The notes under the pieces: generated by a model | What the model saw: the letters and a program-made list of their open reading frames with translations, nothing else | What the model was told of the DNA's origin: nothing | The model's database searches: none | Part shown: piece by piece, positions 54,197-62,507 of the stretch | Position numbering within the stretch: the stretch's first letter is position 1 | Layout of the letters: every line of letters begins with the position of its first letter | Translations under genes and position numbers: made by a program | Origin: Synoicihabitans lomoniglobus | GTDB taxonomy: Bacteria; Verrucomicrobiota; Verrucomicrobiia; Opitutales; Opitutaceae | NCBI RefSeq assembly: GCF_029023725.1 | Contig: NZ_CP119075.1 | Coordinates: 5,513,501 to 5,577,500, forward strand | Length of the DNA: 64,000 nucleotides | Reading direction: 5' to 3'

Positions 54197-55543
54197 ATGC
54201 GCATCACCGGACTCGCCCTCGTTCCGCCCCCCACCGCTTCGGATCTGCCCCAAGTCACGCCGGAGCTTTTGGCGTCGGTTCTGGCCCGCTATTCCCGGAG
54301 TAACGACGGTATTCACGCCATCCTCGACAAGGTCGACATTGCCAACCCGGATGCGTCGATTGACCGCATCCTCAAGTTTGTCGATTACGGGCATGCGTCC
54401 ATCGGCGGGCTGACCGGTGGTCTGGCCATCGCGCTCGACGACGTGTCGATGTGGTTGGCGTTAAAGATGTTCGAGATCGCGCAAATGGCCGACGGGCAGG
54501 AGTCGAGCACGCGTTACATCACGATGAACGCGGACAATCTGCCTGATCCGGCGGAGATTGGCATTCCGAAGGATCTGGTCCCGCGCTGGCGCGATATCAT
54601 GGCCCGGTCGTTTGCGGCCTACGCGAGTGAATACGCTCGTCTGGACGCGCTGGGTGAGGCGGAGCCGGAGCGCATCCGACTCCCGGAGGGCGCGAAACCG
54701 GCCGTGGTGACGCGGTTGCGCAAGAACTTCGCCTTGGATCGCGCCCGTTACTTCATCCCCATGGCGACGCGCACGAATCTCGCGCTGGTGCAGACCTCGC
54801 GCATGTGGGCCACCACCGTGAAGCACCTCGATTCGCTGCCGCACCCCGAAGCTCGCGCGGCGGCGAAACTCATCCGTGAAGAACTCGTAAAACAGTCCCC
54901 GCGACTCATGCGCCACAGCTTCGCGGAAACGTCCTATCAAGCCCAGGCCGAACAGGAGCTGCAGGCGAGTCTGGCCATGGGACTGGAGCGATTGTCGACG
55001 ACCCCGCTGGCCGACGAAACGTGGGTCCATGTTGATCGGGCAACCCCACCGTGGTTGCCGGACGCGCAACCGGTGTCCGAGGCCCTCAAGCATCGCGCCA
55101 ATCGGTATGGTTATCAGGGCCTCGCCACCCGTCGCATGCGCGTGACGTTTGCGTGGAACAACATGGCGCTGGCCGAGCTGCGCGACCTCAACCGCCACCG
55201 CACTGGTCATAGGTGGACGCCCTGTATTCAGGCTGGTTTTTACCTGCCTCCCGAAATCGATCCGGCGGCCCACACGGCACTGTTGGAAGATCAGGCCGCG
55301 TTGACCCGCGAGCTCATGGAACGGGGATCGGCGGCCTACGTTTATTCGCTGTTATTGGGCGCACAGACGCCGTTTGAGCACGGCACGCACGCGGATAAAT
55401 TCATCTACGAAGTGGAACTGCGAACCGGGATGGGCGCCCATTTTCGCTATGCCGAACACTGCAGCGCGGTCCTGCAACAGTTCCTCAAGCACGTGCCCGA
55501 AGCGCGGGAATGGGTGGTCGAAGGCATGGCCGAGCCGGAGTAG
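54197..55543 (+). CDS. thyX: FAD-dependent thymidylate synthase-like protein, long divergent ThyX
   Basis: The protein of about 448 residues starts at ATG 54197; a TTG at 54179 is less likely. ThyX makes dTMP from dUMP using FAD and methylene-tetrahydrofolate. Classical ThyX is 200-300 residues with one RHRxxSxNExSxR motif. Here the chain shows two ThyX-like halves. The N-half has YGHASIGGL and QESSTRYITM (about 63-108). The C-half has LRDLNRHRTGHR (about 334-345), TPFEHGTHADKFIYEVELRT and GAHFRYAEHC. The complete RHRxxS signature is in neither half. Long, duplicated ThyX forms occur in Chlamydia and relatives. Activity is probable but not certain. Confidence 0.75.
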   Translation: MRITGLALVPPPTASDLPQVTPELLASVLARYSRSNDGIHAILDKVDIANPDASIDRILKFVDYGHASIGGLTGGLAIALDDVSMWLALKMFEIAQMADGQESSTRYITMNADNLPDPAEIGIPKDLVPRWRDIMARSFAAYASEYARLDALGEAEPERIRLPEGAKPAVVTRLRKNFALDRARYFIPMATRTNLALVQTSRMWATTVKHLDSLPHPEARAAAKLIREELVKQSPRLMRHSFAETSYQAQAEQELQASLAMGLERLSTTPLADETWVHVDRATPPWLPDAQPVSEALKHRANRYGYQGLATRRMRVTFAWNNMALAELRDLNRHRTGHRWTPCIQAGFYLPPEIDPAAHTALLEDQAALTRELMERGSAAYVYSLLLGAQTPFEHGTHADKFIYEVELRTGMGAHFRYAEHCSAVLQQFLKHVPEAREWVVEGMAEPE

Positions 55544-55596
55544 GTCGGCAAAATTGGCTTGCCGTAGGTCGTTGGCAATCAAGCCTTCGTGAACGC

Positions 55597-55977
55597 ATGC
55601 GGCGCTTCGTGATATCATCGCTCGTGATTGCGGCGGCCTGGGGGTCGTTGCCTGGTGCCGCCATGGCCAAGCCCTTGGTGCAAACCATTGACACTCAGTC
55701 GAGTTCATCGCGTGCTCCGGCCGAGCTGGCCCAGATTTCCACCCGCGATCAGGCCCGTGTGTCCAGAGAGGTGCTGCAACCCGCCAGCACTCCCGCGGCG
55801 CTGACCCGCTCGAAGCCGTCGCTTTTCCAGGTGGTTGAGCGCGACGCCATCATCTCCCGATCGACCCGACCGTTGTCGGGACTGCGACAACTCGGAAAGG
55901 TGACGTCGCCGCGGTTGCTGAAAACCGCTCGCCCGAACCCGACCGCCCTGCGTTTTAAGAAGAAACGACCCTGATGA
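55597..55977 (+). CDS. Small secreted protein, hypothetical
   Basis: The protein starts at ATG 55597 and has about 125 residues. The first 24 (RFVISSLVIAAAWGSLPGAAMAK) are a signal peptide. The mature part is polar, Ser/Arg-rich and low in complexity, ending in a basic patch (RFKKKRP). No family is recognised. The end overlaps the start of the endonuclease-family gene (TGATG), so the two are translationally coupled. Confidence 0.7.
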
Positions 55978-56747
55978 AGCCGTTTCGATTTCTTCAGTTC
56001 AACATGCAGTTCGGTCAGGTTTGGGATGCGGCCGATCCGGACAACGCGCCCATTGATCTCGAAGTAGCCATCGCGGAAATGAAACGGCATGACGCCGATA
56101 TCATCACGTTGCAGGAGGTTGAGCGGGCTCAACCCGGTGGCGCGCAAATCGACCCTCCGCCCAATCTCGCCCGGATTCGAGCGGCCTTGCCGGACTACGA
56201 CTGTTTTTTCAGCTACCCTCGACAGGACGAGCGGGAGCTGCCGTTCGGCATCGGTCTGGCGATATTGTCCCGCACCCCGCTCACGGAGACGGAGCGGCAC
56301 GAGATACCTTCGCCGCCGGTGGAGTTTGAGTTCATGGGGGAAACCAAAACGCCCACCGATCGCCTGTTGATCGGAGCTCGCACCCAGATCGGCGGACGGG
56401 AAGTGACGATTTTGAACACCCATTTGCTGGCGTTTTTCATGCTGCGCAGCAGCAGCGGAACGCACGGCTCCCAGCGACAGCAAATCCAGGACCTGTTGGC
56501 GCGAGCCCAGGGACCGACGTTGCTGGCGGGGGATTTTAATGTGAGCGCGCACGCCGAACTCGTCGCGCAATACGGCAAGGTCGGTTTTCGCACCGTGCAG
56601 CAGACCGAGGTCACGTGGCTGCGACGTCCCTACGTGCTGGATCACATTTTTTATAACGAGGGATTGCACTGCGTGGGTCACCAAGTGGTCCCCTCCACCG
56701 CTTCGGATCATCTCCCGGTGGTCGCCGACCTCTCGTTCGTCGAGTGA
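55974..56747 (+). CDS. Endonuclease/exonuclease/phosphatase-family protein
   Basis: The 257-residue protein belongs to the metal-dependent EEP superfamily. The expected catalytic landmarks appear in order: FLQFNMQFG (Asn site, about 6-14), IITLQEVE (catalytic Glu, about 42-49), ILNTHLLAFF (about 148-157), LLAGDFNVS (Asp/Asn, about 179-187) and ASDHLPVVADL (Asp-His, about 242-252). No signal peptide is evident, so it is probably cytoplasmic unless the preceding small secreted protein points otherwise. The substrate (nucleic acid, phospholipid or phosphoinositide) cannot be told from sequence alone. Confidence 0.9.
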   Translation: MKPFRFLQFNMQFGQVWDAADPDNAPIDLEVAIAEMKRHDADIITLQEVERAQPGGAQIDPPPNLARIRAALPDYDCFFSYPRQDERELPFGIGLAILSRTPLTETERHEIPSPPVEFEFMGETKTPTDRLLIGARTQIGGREVTILNTHLLAFFMLRSSSGTHGSQRQQIQDLLARAQGPTLLAGDFNVSAHAELVAQYGKVGFRTVQQTEVTWLRRPYVLDHIFYNEGLHCVGHQVVPSTASDHLPVVADLSFVE

Positions 56748-56755
56748 GCGAATGC

Positions 56756-56795
56756 TGACATCGGTTGAGCCGATGTCACTGCCCTCGATTTTTCG
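56756..56795 (+). terminator. Probable terminator after the EEP-family gene
   Basis: tgacatcgg (56756-56764) and ccgatgtca (56770-56778) form a perfect 9-bp stem with a 5-base loop, eight bases after the stop codon. A T-run (atttttc) follows 11 bases later. The separation from the T-run is long for a textbook site, hence the moderate confidence. Confidence 0.5.
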
Positions 56796-56843
56796 CGCGC
56801 TTCACCCTGCAGGGGATTCATGTCGCCACTTTACCCTTGTGCG

Positions 56844-56879
56844 TCTAGGGAAGAAGCGTATCCCTAGTGAATCTAGGGA
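56844..56879 (+). promoter_or_regulatory. Repeated TCTAGGGA operator-like motif before the PadR gene
   Basis: tctaggga occurs at 56844-56851 and 56872-56879, with the inverse tccctag at 56861-56867. The first two copies form an inverted repeat, and the third overlaps the likely ribosome-binding site of the padR ATG at 56885. The layout suggests binding by PadR to control its own operon, as is usual in this family. Confidence 0.55.
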
Positions 56880-56884
56880 ACATC

Positions 56885-57214
56885 ATGAGCAAACTCGAAT
56901 TACTCCAAGGCACCCTCGATCTGCTGGTCTTGCGCGTGCTCAACGCCGGCCCGATGCACGGGTTTGGCATCGCCCAGAAAATCCATCTGTTATCGGCTGA
57001 CGCGTTGCGCATCGAAGAAGGGTCGCTTTACCCGGCCCTCTATCGCATGGAGCGCAAGGCGTGGATCGAAGCCGAATGGGGCGTCTCGGAAAACAATCGT
57101 CGCGCCAAATTCTACCGCCTGACCCCCACCGGTCGTAAACAACTCGCGACTGAGGAGGCCACGTGGGCGCGCCTCACGAGCGCCGTCAGCCAGGTGTTGG
57201 CCAAGGCGGACTAA
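56885..57214 (+). CDS. PadR-family transcriptional regulator
   Basis: The 109-residue protein is a short PadR winged-helix regulator: LLQGTLDLLVLRVLNAGPMH then GFGIAQKIHLLS (about 5-37), EEGSLYPALYRMERKAWIEA (about 45-64) with the recognition and wing region, and AKFYRLTPTGRKQLATEEATW. PadR proteins bind an inverted repeat and are released by small ligands. It starts at ATG 56885 and lies 20 bases upstream of the ADOP-type permease, a common pairing. It probably represses the permease and itself through the TCTAGGGA motifs. Confidence 0.92.
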   Translation: MSKLELLQGTLDLLVLRVLNAGPMHGFGIAQKIHLLSADALRIEEGSLYPALYRMERKAWIEAEWGVSENNRRAKFYRLTPTGRKQLATEEATWARLTSAVSQVLAKAD

Positions 57215-57234
57215 ACTGCCGGAGGCCCCTCGCC

Positions 57235-59940
57235 ATGAACTTACTTGCCCGACTCATCCACGCCGCTCGCACCCTTTTCCAACGCCGCCAGGTGGACGCC
57301 GAAATGGCGGAGGAGATGCGGTATCATCGCGAGGCGCAGATCGAAGCCAACCTCGCGGCGGGTATGTCGCGCCGCGACGCAACACGCGCGGCGAATCTGC
57401 AGTTTGGACCGGCCGACGCCATCGCCGAAGCCGGCCGCGATGCGCGGGGCTTTTCCTGGCTGGCGCACCTGCGGCAGGATCTGCGTTACGGGTCGAAGAT
57501 GCTGTTCAAGCACAAGGGCTTCACGTTCGTCGCGGTGATGACGCTCGGCCTCGGGCTGAGCGCCAACATCACCATCTTTTCGATGGTCGACATCTTCTTT
57601 TTCCAGCCCTTGGAGGGCGTAAAGGCGCCGTCGGAACTGGTTGTTTTAACGCGAGACGATCCCCGCAACGAATTTGCCTCCTCCGTGTCGTGGGCGGACT
57701 ACGAGGACTATCGGGATGAAGTCCCGGGAGTGGCGGACGCCGTGGCGATTTTGATGCGTCCGGTGCACTTGGGTTGGGCGGGCAAGGTGCCGCATCGCAC
57801 GTGGGTGGAGCTGGTCAGTCCCAACTATTTTTCGATGCTGGGCACGCAACCGCATCTGGGGCGGCTGTTTCTTCCGGGTGAGGGCGAGGCTATCGGAGCG
57901 GATCCGATTGTCGTAGTCTCCCATCGGTATTGGCAGGATCGGTTGGGCGGCGATCCCGGCGTGGTCGGGCGTGCGGTGCAAATCAACGGACAGGCCTGCG
58001 AAGTCGTGGGTGTGGCGGCGGCGAAGTTTGACGGTGCGCAGTGGGGCATCGCCCCGGCCGCCTGGTTGCCGGCCAAAATGGCACCGGCGCTGATTCACTG
58101 GGATGAGAATATGTTTACGGATCGCAACTGGAATGCCTGGCGGGTGGTGGGCCGGCGAGCGGCGGGCTACGACGTCGACCGTATCGGCGTGGAGCTGGCC
58201 GTGGTGGATCAGCGCATCGCGCCGCTGCATGCGAGCGGTTCCATGGATGATGTGGTCACGCGAGTGGTGCCGGAGCAACGCAGTCGTCCCGAACCCAGCG
58301 TGAGTGGATTCCTACCGTTGGCGGCGGCGGTGTTTTTGTCGCTGGTGTTGATGATTTTGCTGATCGCGTGCGCCAACGTGGCCAATCTGCTTTTCGCCCG
58401 GGCAGCGTCGCGGCAGCGGGAGATGGGCATCCGTGCGGCCGTAGGGGCGACCCGGGGTCGTCTCACGCGACAGTTGCTCACCGAGAGTCTGTTGTTGGCG
58501 ACGCTGGCAGGAGTGGTCGGGTGGGGGCTCAGTTACGTGGCCGGTATCGCGATGGCGGGGCTTTCGCCGAGTGGTGACATGCCGATCGCGACGGAATCGG
58601 TTCAGGGCAGTTACTGGTCGATTGTCTTTGCGGTCGGCGTGTCGTTGCTGGCGGGTCTGGTGACGGGATTGTTGCCCGCGTTGCGGGCGACGCGCGTGGA
58701 TCTGCAACAAGTGATGAAAGGAGGCGGCTCCGGCGGGCAGGGGCGTCGGCGGCACTGGTTGCGCAATGGCTTGGTGATGTCGCAGGTGGCGTTCTGTGCC
58801 GTGGTTCTCGTTGCGGGCGGCCTGTTCCTGCGCAGTCTCAAACAAGCGTCGCACCTGGAGCTCGGCTTCGATCCTCATCAGGTGGCACTGGCGTCCATCG
58901 ACCTCGATTTGCAGGGCTATTCGCCCGTGCAGGGGAAGACCTTTTTGGATGATCTCACGCGCGGGGTCGGAGCGTTGCCGGGAGTCGACTCGGTGGCGTT
59001 GGGCAATGTGTTGCCGATGAGCAACAACCCCGGTTTGCGTGACGTGGCCGATGCCGCCGCGCCCAAGCTCGATGAAACCGGACGACGCGAGGGCGAGCTG
59101 CAGGCGGCCAGTAATCTCGTCGACGAACATTTCATGTCCACCATGCGCGTGTCGCTGTTGCGCGGTCGTGGTATCGAGCGTCAGGATACAGCGGAGTCAC
59201 CGCCGGTCGTGGTGGTCAATGAAGCGTTGGCGGCGAAGCTGTGGCCGGGTCAGGATGCGATTGGTCAGCGACTCACCCAACGTTGGGGCGAGCCGATGGA
59301 AGTGGTGGGCGTGATGGCGACGGGCAAATATGTAATGATCAGCGAGGACCCGCGCCCGGCTTATCTGCAGCCGTTGGCCCAGGCCTACAATGCTCCGGTC
59401 ACGCTCTTCATCCGCACCAAAGGCGAACCGGCGGCGGTGATCCCCGGGGTGCAGCGAGTGCTCCAGCAACTCGATCCGAGCCTGCCGGTTTACAACGTCC
59501 AGACCATGGACGAGCATTTGCGCACGACGGCATTTGGCTACATGCCGATGCGCATGGCGGCGTTCATGGCGGGGGCGCAGGGTCTGGTCGGGCTGCTGCT
59601 CGCGGTGATGGGCGTGTATGGTGTGGTGGCGTTTTCGGTGAGCCAGCGCACGCGGGAGATCGGCATTCGACTGGCTCTCGGGGCGGAACGCGGGGACGTA
59701 TTTCGGTTGGTCATCCGGGGCGGCCTACGGCTGATCCTCATCGGATTGGTCGTGGGTCTGCTCGGGGCGGTGGGACTCTCGCACGTGTTGGCAGGACTGT
59801 TGGTGGGGCTCGATCCGCTCGATATCCCCGTGTTCGGCGGCGTCACGGTAGTGTTGACCGGGGTCTCCCTGTTGGCGTGCTACCTGCCGGCGCGTCGCGC
59901 GATGGCGATCGACCCGGCCGTGACGTTGAAGTGTGAGTGA
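57235..59940 (+). CDS. ADOP-family duplicated ABC permease (MacB/FtsX-like)
   Basis: The protein of about 901 residues starts at ATG 57235. The cytoplasmic N-terminal helix pair (FQRRQVDAEMAEEMRYHREA, then GMSRRDATRAANLQFG) is the hallmark of the ADOP permeases, first noted in Acidobacteria. A MacB-like core follows twice: transmembrane helix, periplasmic domain and a three-helix FtsX module. The first FtsX module is near 365-490 (LSLVLMILLIACANVANLLF), the second near 770-900 and ends with a PARRAMAIDPAVTLK motif. No ATPase gene is adjacent, so it is an orphan permease. It is presumably part of an efflux or lipid/toxin export system under PadR control; the substrate is unknown. Confidence 0.9.
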   Translation: MNLLARLIHAARTLFQRRQVDAEMAEEMRYHREAQIEANLAAGMSRRDATRAANLQFGPADAIAEAGRDARGFSWLAHLRQDLRYGSKMLFKHKGFTFVAVMTLGLGLSANITIFSMVDIFFFQPLEGVKAPSELVVLTRDDPRNEFASSVSWADYEDYRDEVPGVADAVAILMRPVHLGWAGKVPHRTWVELVSPNYFSMLGTQPHLGRLFLPGEGEAIGADPIVVVSHRYWQDRLGGDPGVVGRAVQINGQACEVVGVAAAKFDGAQWGIAPAAWLPAKMAPALIHWDENMFTDRNWNAWRVVGRRAAGYDVDRIGVELAVVDQRIAPLHASGSMDDVVTRVVPEQRSRPEPSVSGFLPLAAAVFLSLVLMILLIACANVANLLFARAASRQREMGIRAAVGATRGRLTRQLLTESLLLATLAGVVGWGLSYVAGIAMAGLSPSGDMPIATESVQGSYWSIVFAVGVSLLAGLVTGLLPALRATRVDLQQVMKGGGSGGQGRRRHWLRNGLVMSQVAFCAVVLVAGGLFLRSLKQASHLELGFDPHQVALASIDLDLQGYSPVQGKTFLDDLTRGVGALPGVDSVALGNVLPMSNNPGLRDVADAAAPKLDETGRREGELQAASNLVDEHFMSTMRVSLLRGRGIERQDTAESPPVVVVNEALAAKLWPGQDAIGQRLTQRWGEPMEVVGVMATGKYVMISEDPRPAYLQPLAQAYNAPVTLFIRTKGEPAAVIPGVQRVLQQLDPSLPVYNVQTMDEHLRTTAFGYMPMRMAAFMAGAQGLVGLLLAVMGVYGVVAFSVSQRTREIGIRLALGAERGDVFRLVIRGGLRLILIGLVVGLLGAVGLSHVLAGLLVGLDPLDIPVFGGVTVVLTGVSLLACYLPARRAMAIDPAVTLKCE

Positions 59941-59958
59941 CGCGCGGCGAGGTTTGCC

Positions 59959-60492
59959 ATGCCGGCCCTGCTCCGGTTGGGTGTGGAGATGAAGAGACTT
60001 CTGCTGGTGGCGCTGTTAACCTGCGGCGTGGGGATGGCGATGGCCACGCCCGCCCGGATTTTGTTGGTGCGCCATGCGGAGAAGATGGACGATGGCACCC
60101 GTGATCCGAGCCTCAGCGCCGAGGGTCGGGCGCGCGCCGAGGTCTTGGCGACATTGATGGGGGAACACCACGTGACGGATGTTTTCACCTCGCAGTATCA
60201 ACGCACGATTCAAACCGCGGCCCCCGGGGTGGCGGCTCATGACTTGCGGGCGACCGTGGTGGAGGCGCAGAAACCGGCCGCCTTGCTGGAGCTCGTTCAC
60301 GCGCTGCCCCCGTCTGCCGTCGCGTTGATTGTCGGACACAGCAACACGGTGCCGGATTTGGCGCACGAGCTGGGGGCCGAGGACGTTGCCCCGATGGGCG
60401 AGGACGAATACGATCGGATTGTGATTCTGCACCTCGACCCGGCCGAGGGGGAGGTGACGTCGCGCGTCGTTCGCTATCCGCCGTCGTCCTGA
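59959..60492 (+). CDS. Histidine-phosphatase-superfamily protein, SixA-like, exported
   Basis: The 177-residue protein shows the phosphohistidine motif ILLVRHAEKMDD (about 33-44), the second Arg at QYQRTIQTA and GHSN (about 130-133), giving the catalytic His-Arg-His set. The N-terminal region (KRLLLVALLTCGVGMAMA) is a signal peptide, so unlike cytoplasmic SixA it should act in the periplasm. The ATG at 59959 has a GAGG site at a good distance; an ATG at 59989 would also give a signal peptide. It follows the ADOP gene by 18 bases. Confidence 0.88.
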   Translation: MPALLRLGVEMKRLLLVALLTCGVGMAMATPARILLVRHAEKMDDGTRDPSLSAEGRARAEVLATLMGEHHVTDVFTSQYQRTIQTAAPGVAAHDLRATVVEAQKPAALLELVHALPPSAVALIVGHSNTVPDLAHELGAEDVAPMGEDEYDRIVILHLDPAEGEVTSRVVRYPPSS

Positions 60493-60774
60493 TCAACCGC
60501 GGCGCACCGCTTCCTTCTCGTCCTCGCGTTCTTCTTCCAGGCGGGTGCGTTCGCTGCCGATTTGGGCGCGCAGCTGTTCGATCTCGTCGAGATTTTGCTC
60601 GGCCATGGCGGCGTCGAGTTTCTGTTTCAGAAAAATCTCCCGCTCGGCAATTTTGCCTTGGTAGACCGTGTCGATCTCGGCGAGGCGGGATTTCTTTTCG
60701 GCCGACAAGGGTTTGGCGGCATCTGGGTCGGAGGCGGCGAGGCGCTCCATGGCGAGTTCGTAGGCACTCTTCAT
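60493..60774 (-). CDS. Small coiled-coil protein, hypothetical
   Basis: The 93-residue protein is highly charged and mostly helical. A heptad-like region covers about 25-88 (AEKKSRLAEIDTVYQGKIAE, then REIFLKQKLDAAMAEQNLDE), predicting a coiled coil. It has no cysteine, signal or membrane segment. It begins 13 bases downstream of the ComEC-like gene and likely shares its transcript. The stop meets the convergent SixA-like gene. I do not recognise a family. Confidence 0.7.
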   Translation of the reverse strand: MKSAYELAMERLAASDPDAAKPLSAEKKSRLAEIDTVYQGKIAEREIFLKQKLDAAMAEQNLDEIEQLRAQIGSERTRLEEEREDEKEAVRRG

Positions 60775-60787
60775 AGGTGGAGTTTAA

Positions 60788-62434
60788 TCAGCCCAAACGC
60801 ATGCCGGTGACAAGCACGAGAACCAAAGCGATCGGCGGCCACCACCATGACCGCGGTCGCGACGGCCAGCCTTGCACGTAGCCGATGGTGATGATCGCGA
60901 GCATGGCCACCAATCCGAACTCACCCCATGCGGGATGGCGGAAACTGGCCGCGGTCGAGGCAATGGGCCACGCGACCGCGTGTCCCAGCAAAGCGTTGAC
61001 GATGAGCAGCACGAGCGCCGCCGCGTGATTGCCCAGCAATGCCAGGGGAATCAATCCGAGCCCGCCACTGATCATGGCAATTAATCCGCCGAGAATCGCC
61101 AGCGATGCCATCGGCATGAGTGCGAGATTGGCGACGAACGCGATCGGCGTGAACCACCCGAATATGGCCACACCGCTGATCAGCCCCACCATCATCGCGG
61201 CCCAACCAAGCGCCCCAGCCATGATTAATCCTTCGAGCCGACGCCGCGCAAATTTCTGGCGACCGGTCAGCGTCGTTTCGGGCAGGTCCCGCCACGGTCG
61301 TATGCGCGATTGGAGATGCTCTCCCAGAGGCAACCCGTAGAGCAGCAACGCGAACACGATGCCGTAGCTCATTTGAAAACCGGCCGAGAAAAGTTGCAGC
61401 GGATCCAGCAACAGCACCAGTAGCATGGAACCGCCGATGGCCGCGACCGCATTGCCGGGAGCGCGCAACGCCACCGAGGCATGCACACACGTCACCATCA
61501 ACCACGCGCGCACCGCCGAGGGTGTGCCTCCGACCAAATCGACATAGACGGCCAACAACAGCGTGCTGATCACAAACGTCTGCCCGGGCGGGAGGCGCAT
61601 CAGCCGCAAGGCTCCGTGCAATGCCACGGCGATCACGCCAATGTGCAGCCCGCTGATGGCGAACAAGTGCATCGTTCCGCTGCGTAGGAAAACCGATTTG
61701 TCCTCCTCGTCCAACCCCGTGCGGTCGCCCAGCAGCATCGCCTGCAGGGCACCCACGAGGTCGGGATGCGCCTCCAGGTCCCGGGCCAGCTGTCGCATGG
61801 CCACGGTCTTGATGCGCTGTCGCCACACGGCGTAGCCGGACCCGCCGTTGACGACTTCGAGCAGCCGACCTCGCGTGAGGCGAAAGTTGATGCCGGCATC
61901 AATCAGATAGGCGTTGAATCCATCGCCACGGGCGGCGCGCGGCAACGGTGTAAGGTGTCCGCGGATACGAATGGTCGCGCCTCGCTCGACGGCCGTGGGG
62001 TCGTGATAACGCCATGCCTGCACGTAGAGTGATTGCCCGATGAGGTCGGAAAGATGCGGGTCGGCGGAGCGGATCATCCCGATCACGCTGAGGGGGCGCT
62101 CCAGCACGCGGGTGTTGAAAATGCGCTTAACTTCGACGATCAACTCCGCCTCGCGTTGCGGCAGGCGGTCCCAGTCGGGCAGCCGAGCCCGATGGGTTTC
62201 ATGATGGATCATACCCAGCCCGGCGATCGCGACCGCGACCGCTACCAAACTGGATCGGCGTTGACGGGTGCGAAGCAGGAGACCTGCGACTGCCAGCAGG
62301 ACGAGGCACCCCGCTGCCACTGCCGGAATCGGCACGGGGGAGGCGGTGGCATGAGCAATGGCGATGCCACCGGCGAAGGGCAGCGCCAGCCATAGTAGGG
62401 GGGCGCGGTGGCTGAGCGAAGTTCCAACCTGCAT
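60788..62434 (-). CDS. comEC: ComEC/Rec2-family DNA-uptake channel protein without the beta-lactamase domain
   Basis: The protein of about 548 residues starts at ATG 62434; an upstream start at 62482 would add 16 residues. It has an N-terminal membrane pair, a DUF4131-like OB domain (about 95-200) and the competence domain with FAISGLHIGVIAVAL near residue 258, followed by about seven helices. ComEC carries single-stranded DNA across the inner membrane in natural transformation. Full-length homologues are about 700-800 residues, with a C-terminal metallo-beta-lactamase-like nuclease domain. It is missing here, so DNA degradation may be done by another protein. The gene diverges from rarA, with the promoters within about 75 bases. 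Confidence 0.88.
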   Translation of the reverse strand: MQVGTSLSHRAPLLWLALPFAGGIAIAHATASPVPIPAVAAGCLVLLAVAGLLLRTRQRRSSLVAVAVAIAGLGMIHHETHRARLPDWDRLPQREAELIVEVKRIFNTRVLERPLSVIGMIRSADPHLSDLIGQSLYVQAWRYHDPTAVERGATIRIRGHLTPLPRAARGDGFNAYLIDAGINFRLTRGRLLEVVNGGSGYAVWRQRIKTVAMRQLARDLEAHPDLVGALQAMLLGDRTGLDEEDKSVFLRSGTMHLFAISGLHIGVIAVALHGALRLMRLPPGQTFVISTLLLAVYVDLVGGTPSAVRAWLMVTCVHASVALRAPGNAVAAIGGSMLLVLLLDPLQLFSAGFQMSYGIVFALLLYGLPLGEHLQSRIRPWRDLPETTLTGRQKFARRRLEGLIMAGALGWAAMMVGLISGVAIFGWFTPIAFVANLALMPMASLAILGGLIAMISGGLGLIPLALLGNHAAALVLLIVNALLGHAVAWPIASTAASFRHPAWGEFGLVAMLAIITIGYVQGWPSRPRSWWWPPIALVLVLVTGMRLG

Positions 62435-62507
62435 GCGAAGATGAAACGTTTCGGCAAAAGCCTTTCTTTCATTTTCCGCCATCTTTGTCCCAATTTAGAA
62501 CCTGCCC
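62435..62507. promoter_or_regulatory. Short divergent promoter region between comEC and rarA
   Basis: Only about 73 bases separate the chosen start codons. They are relatively AT-rich (gaaacgtttcggcaaaagcc and ctttctttcattttccgcca). The genes diverge, so both promoters must overlap here or extend into the coding ends. No exact boxes are assigned. Confidence 0.35.
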
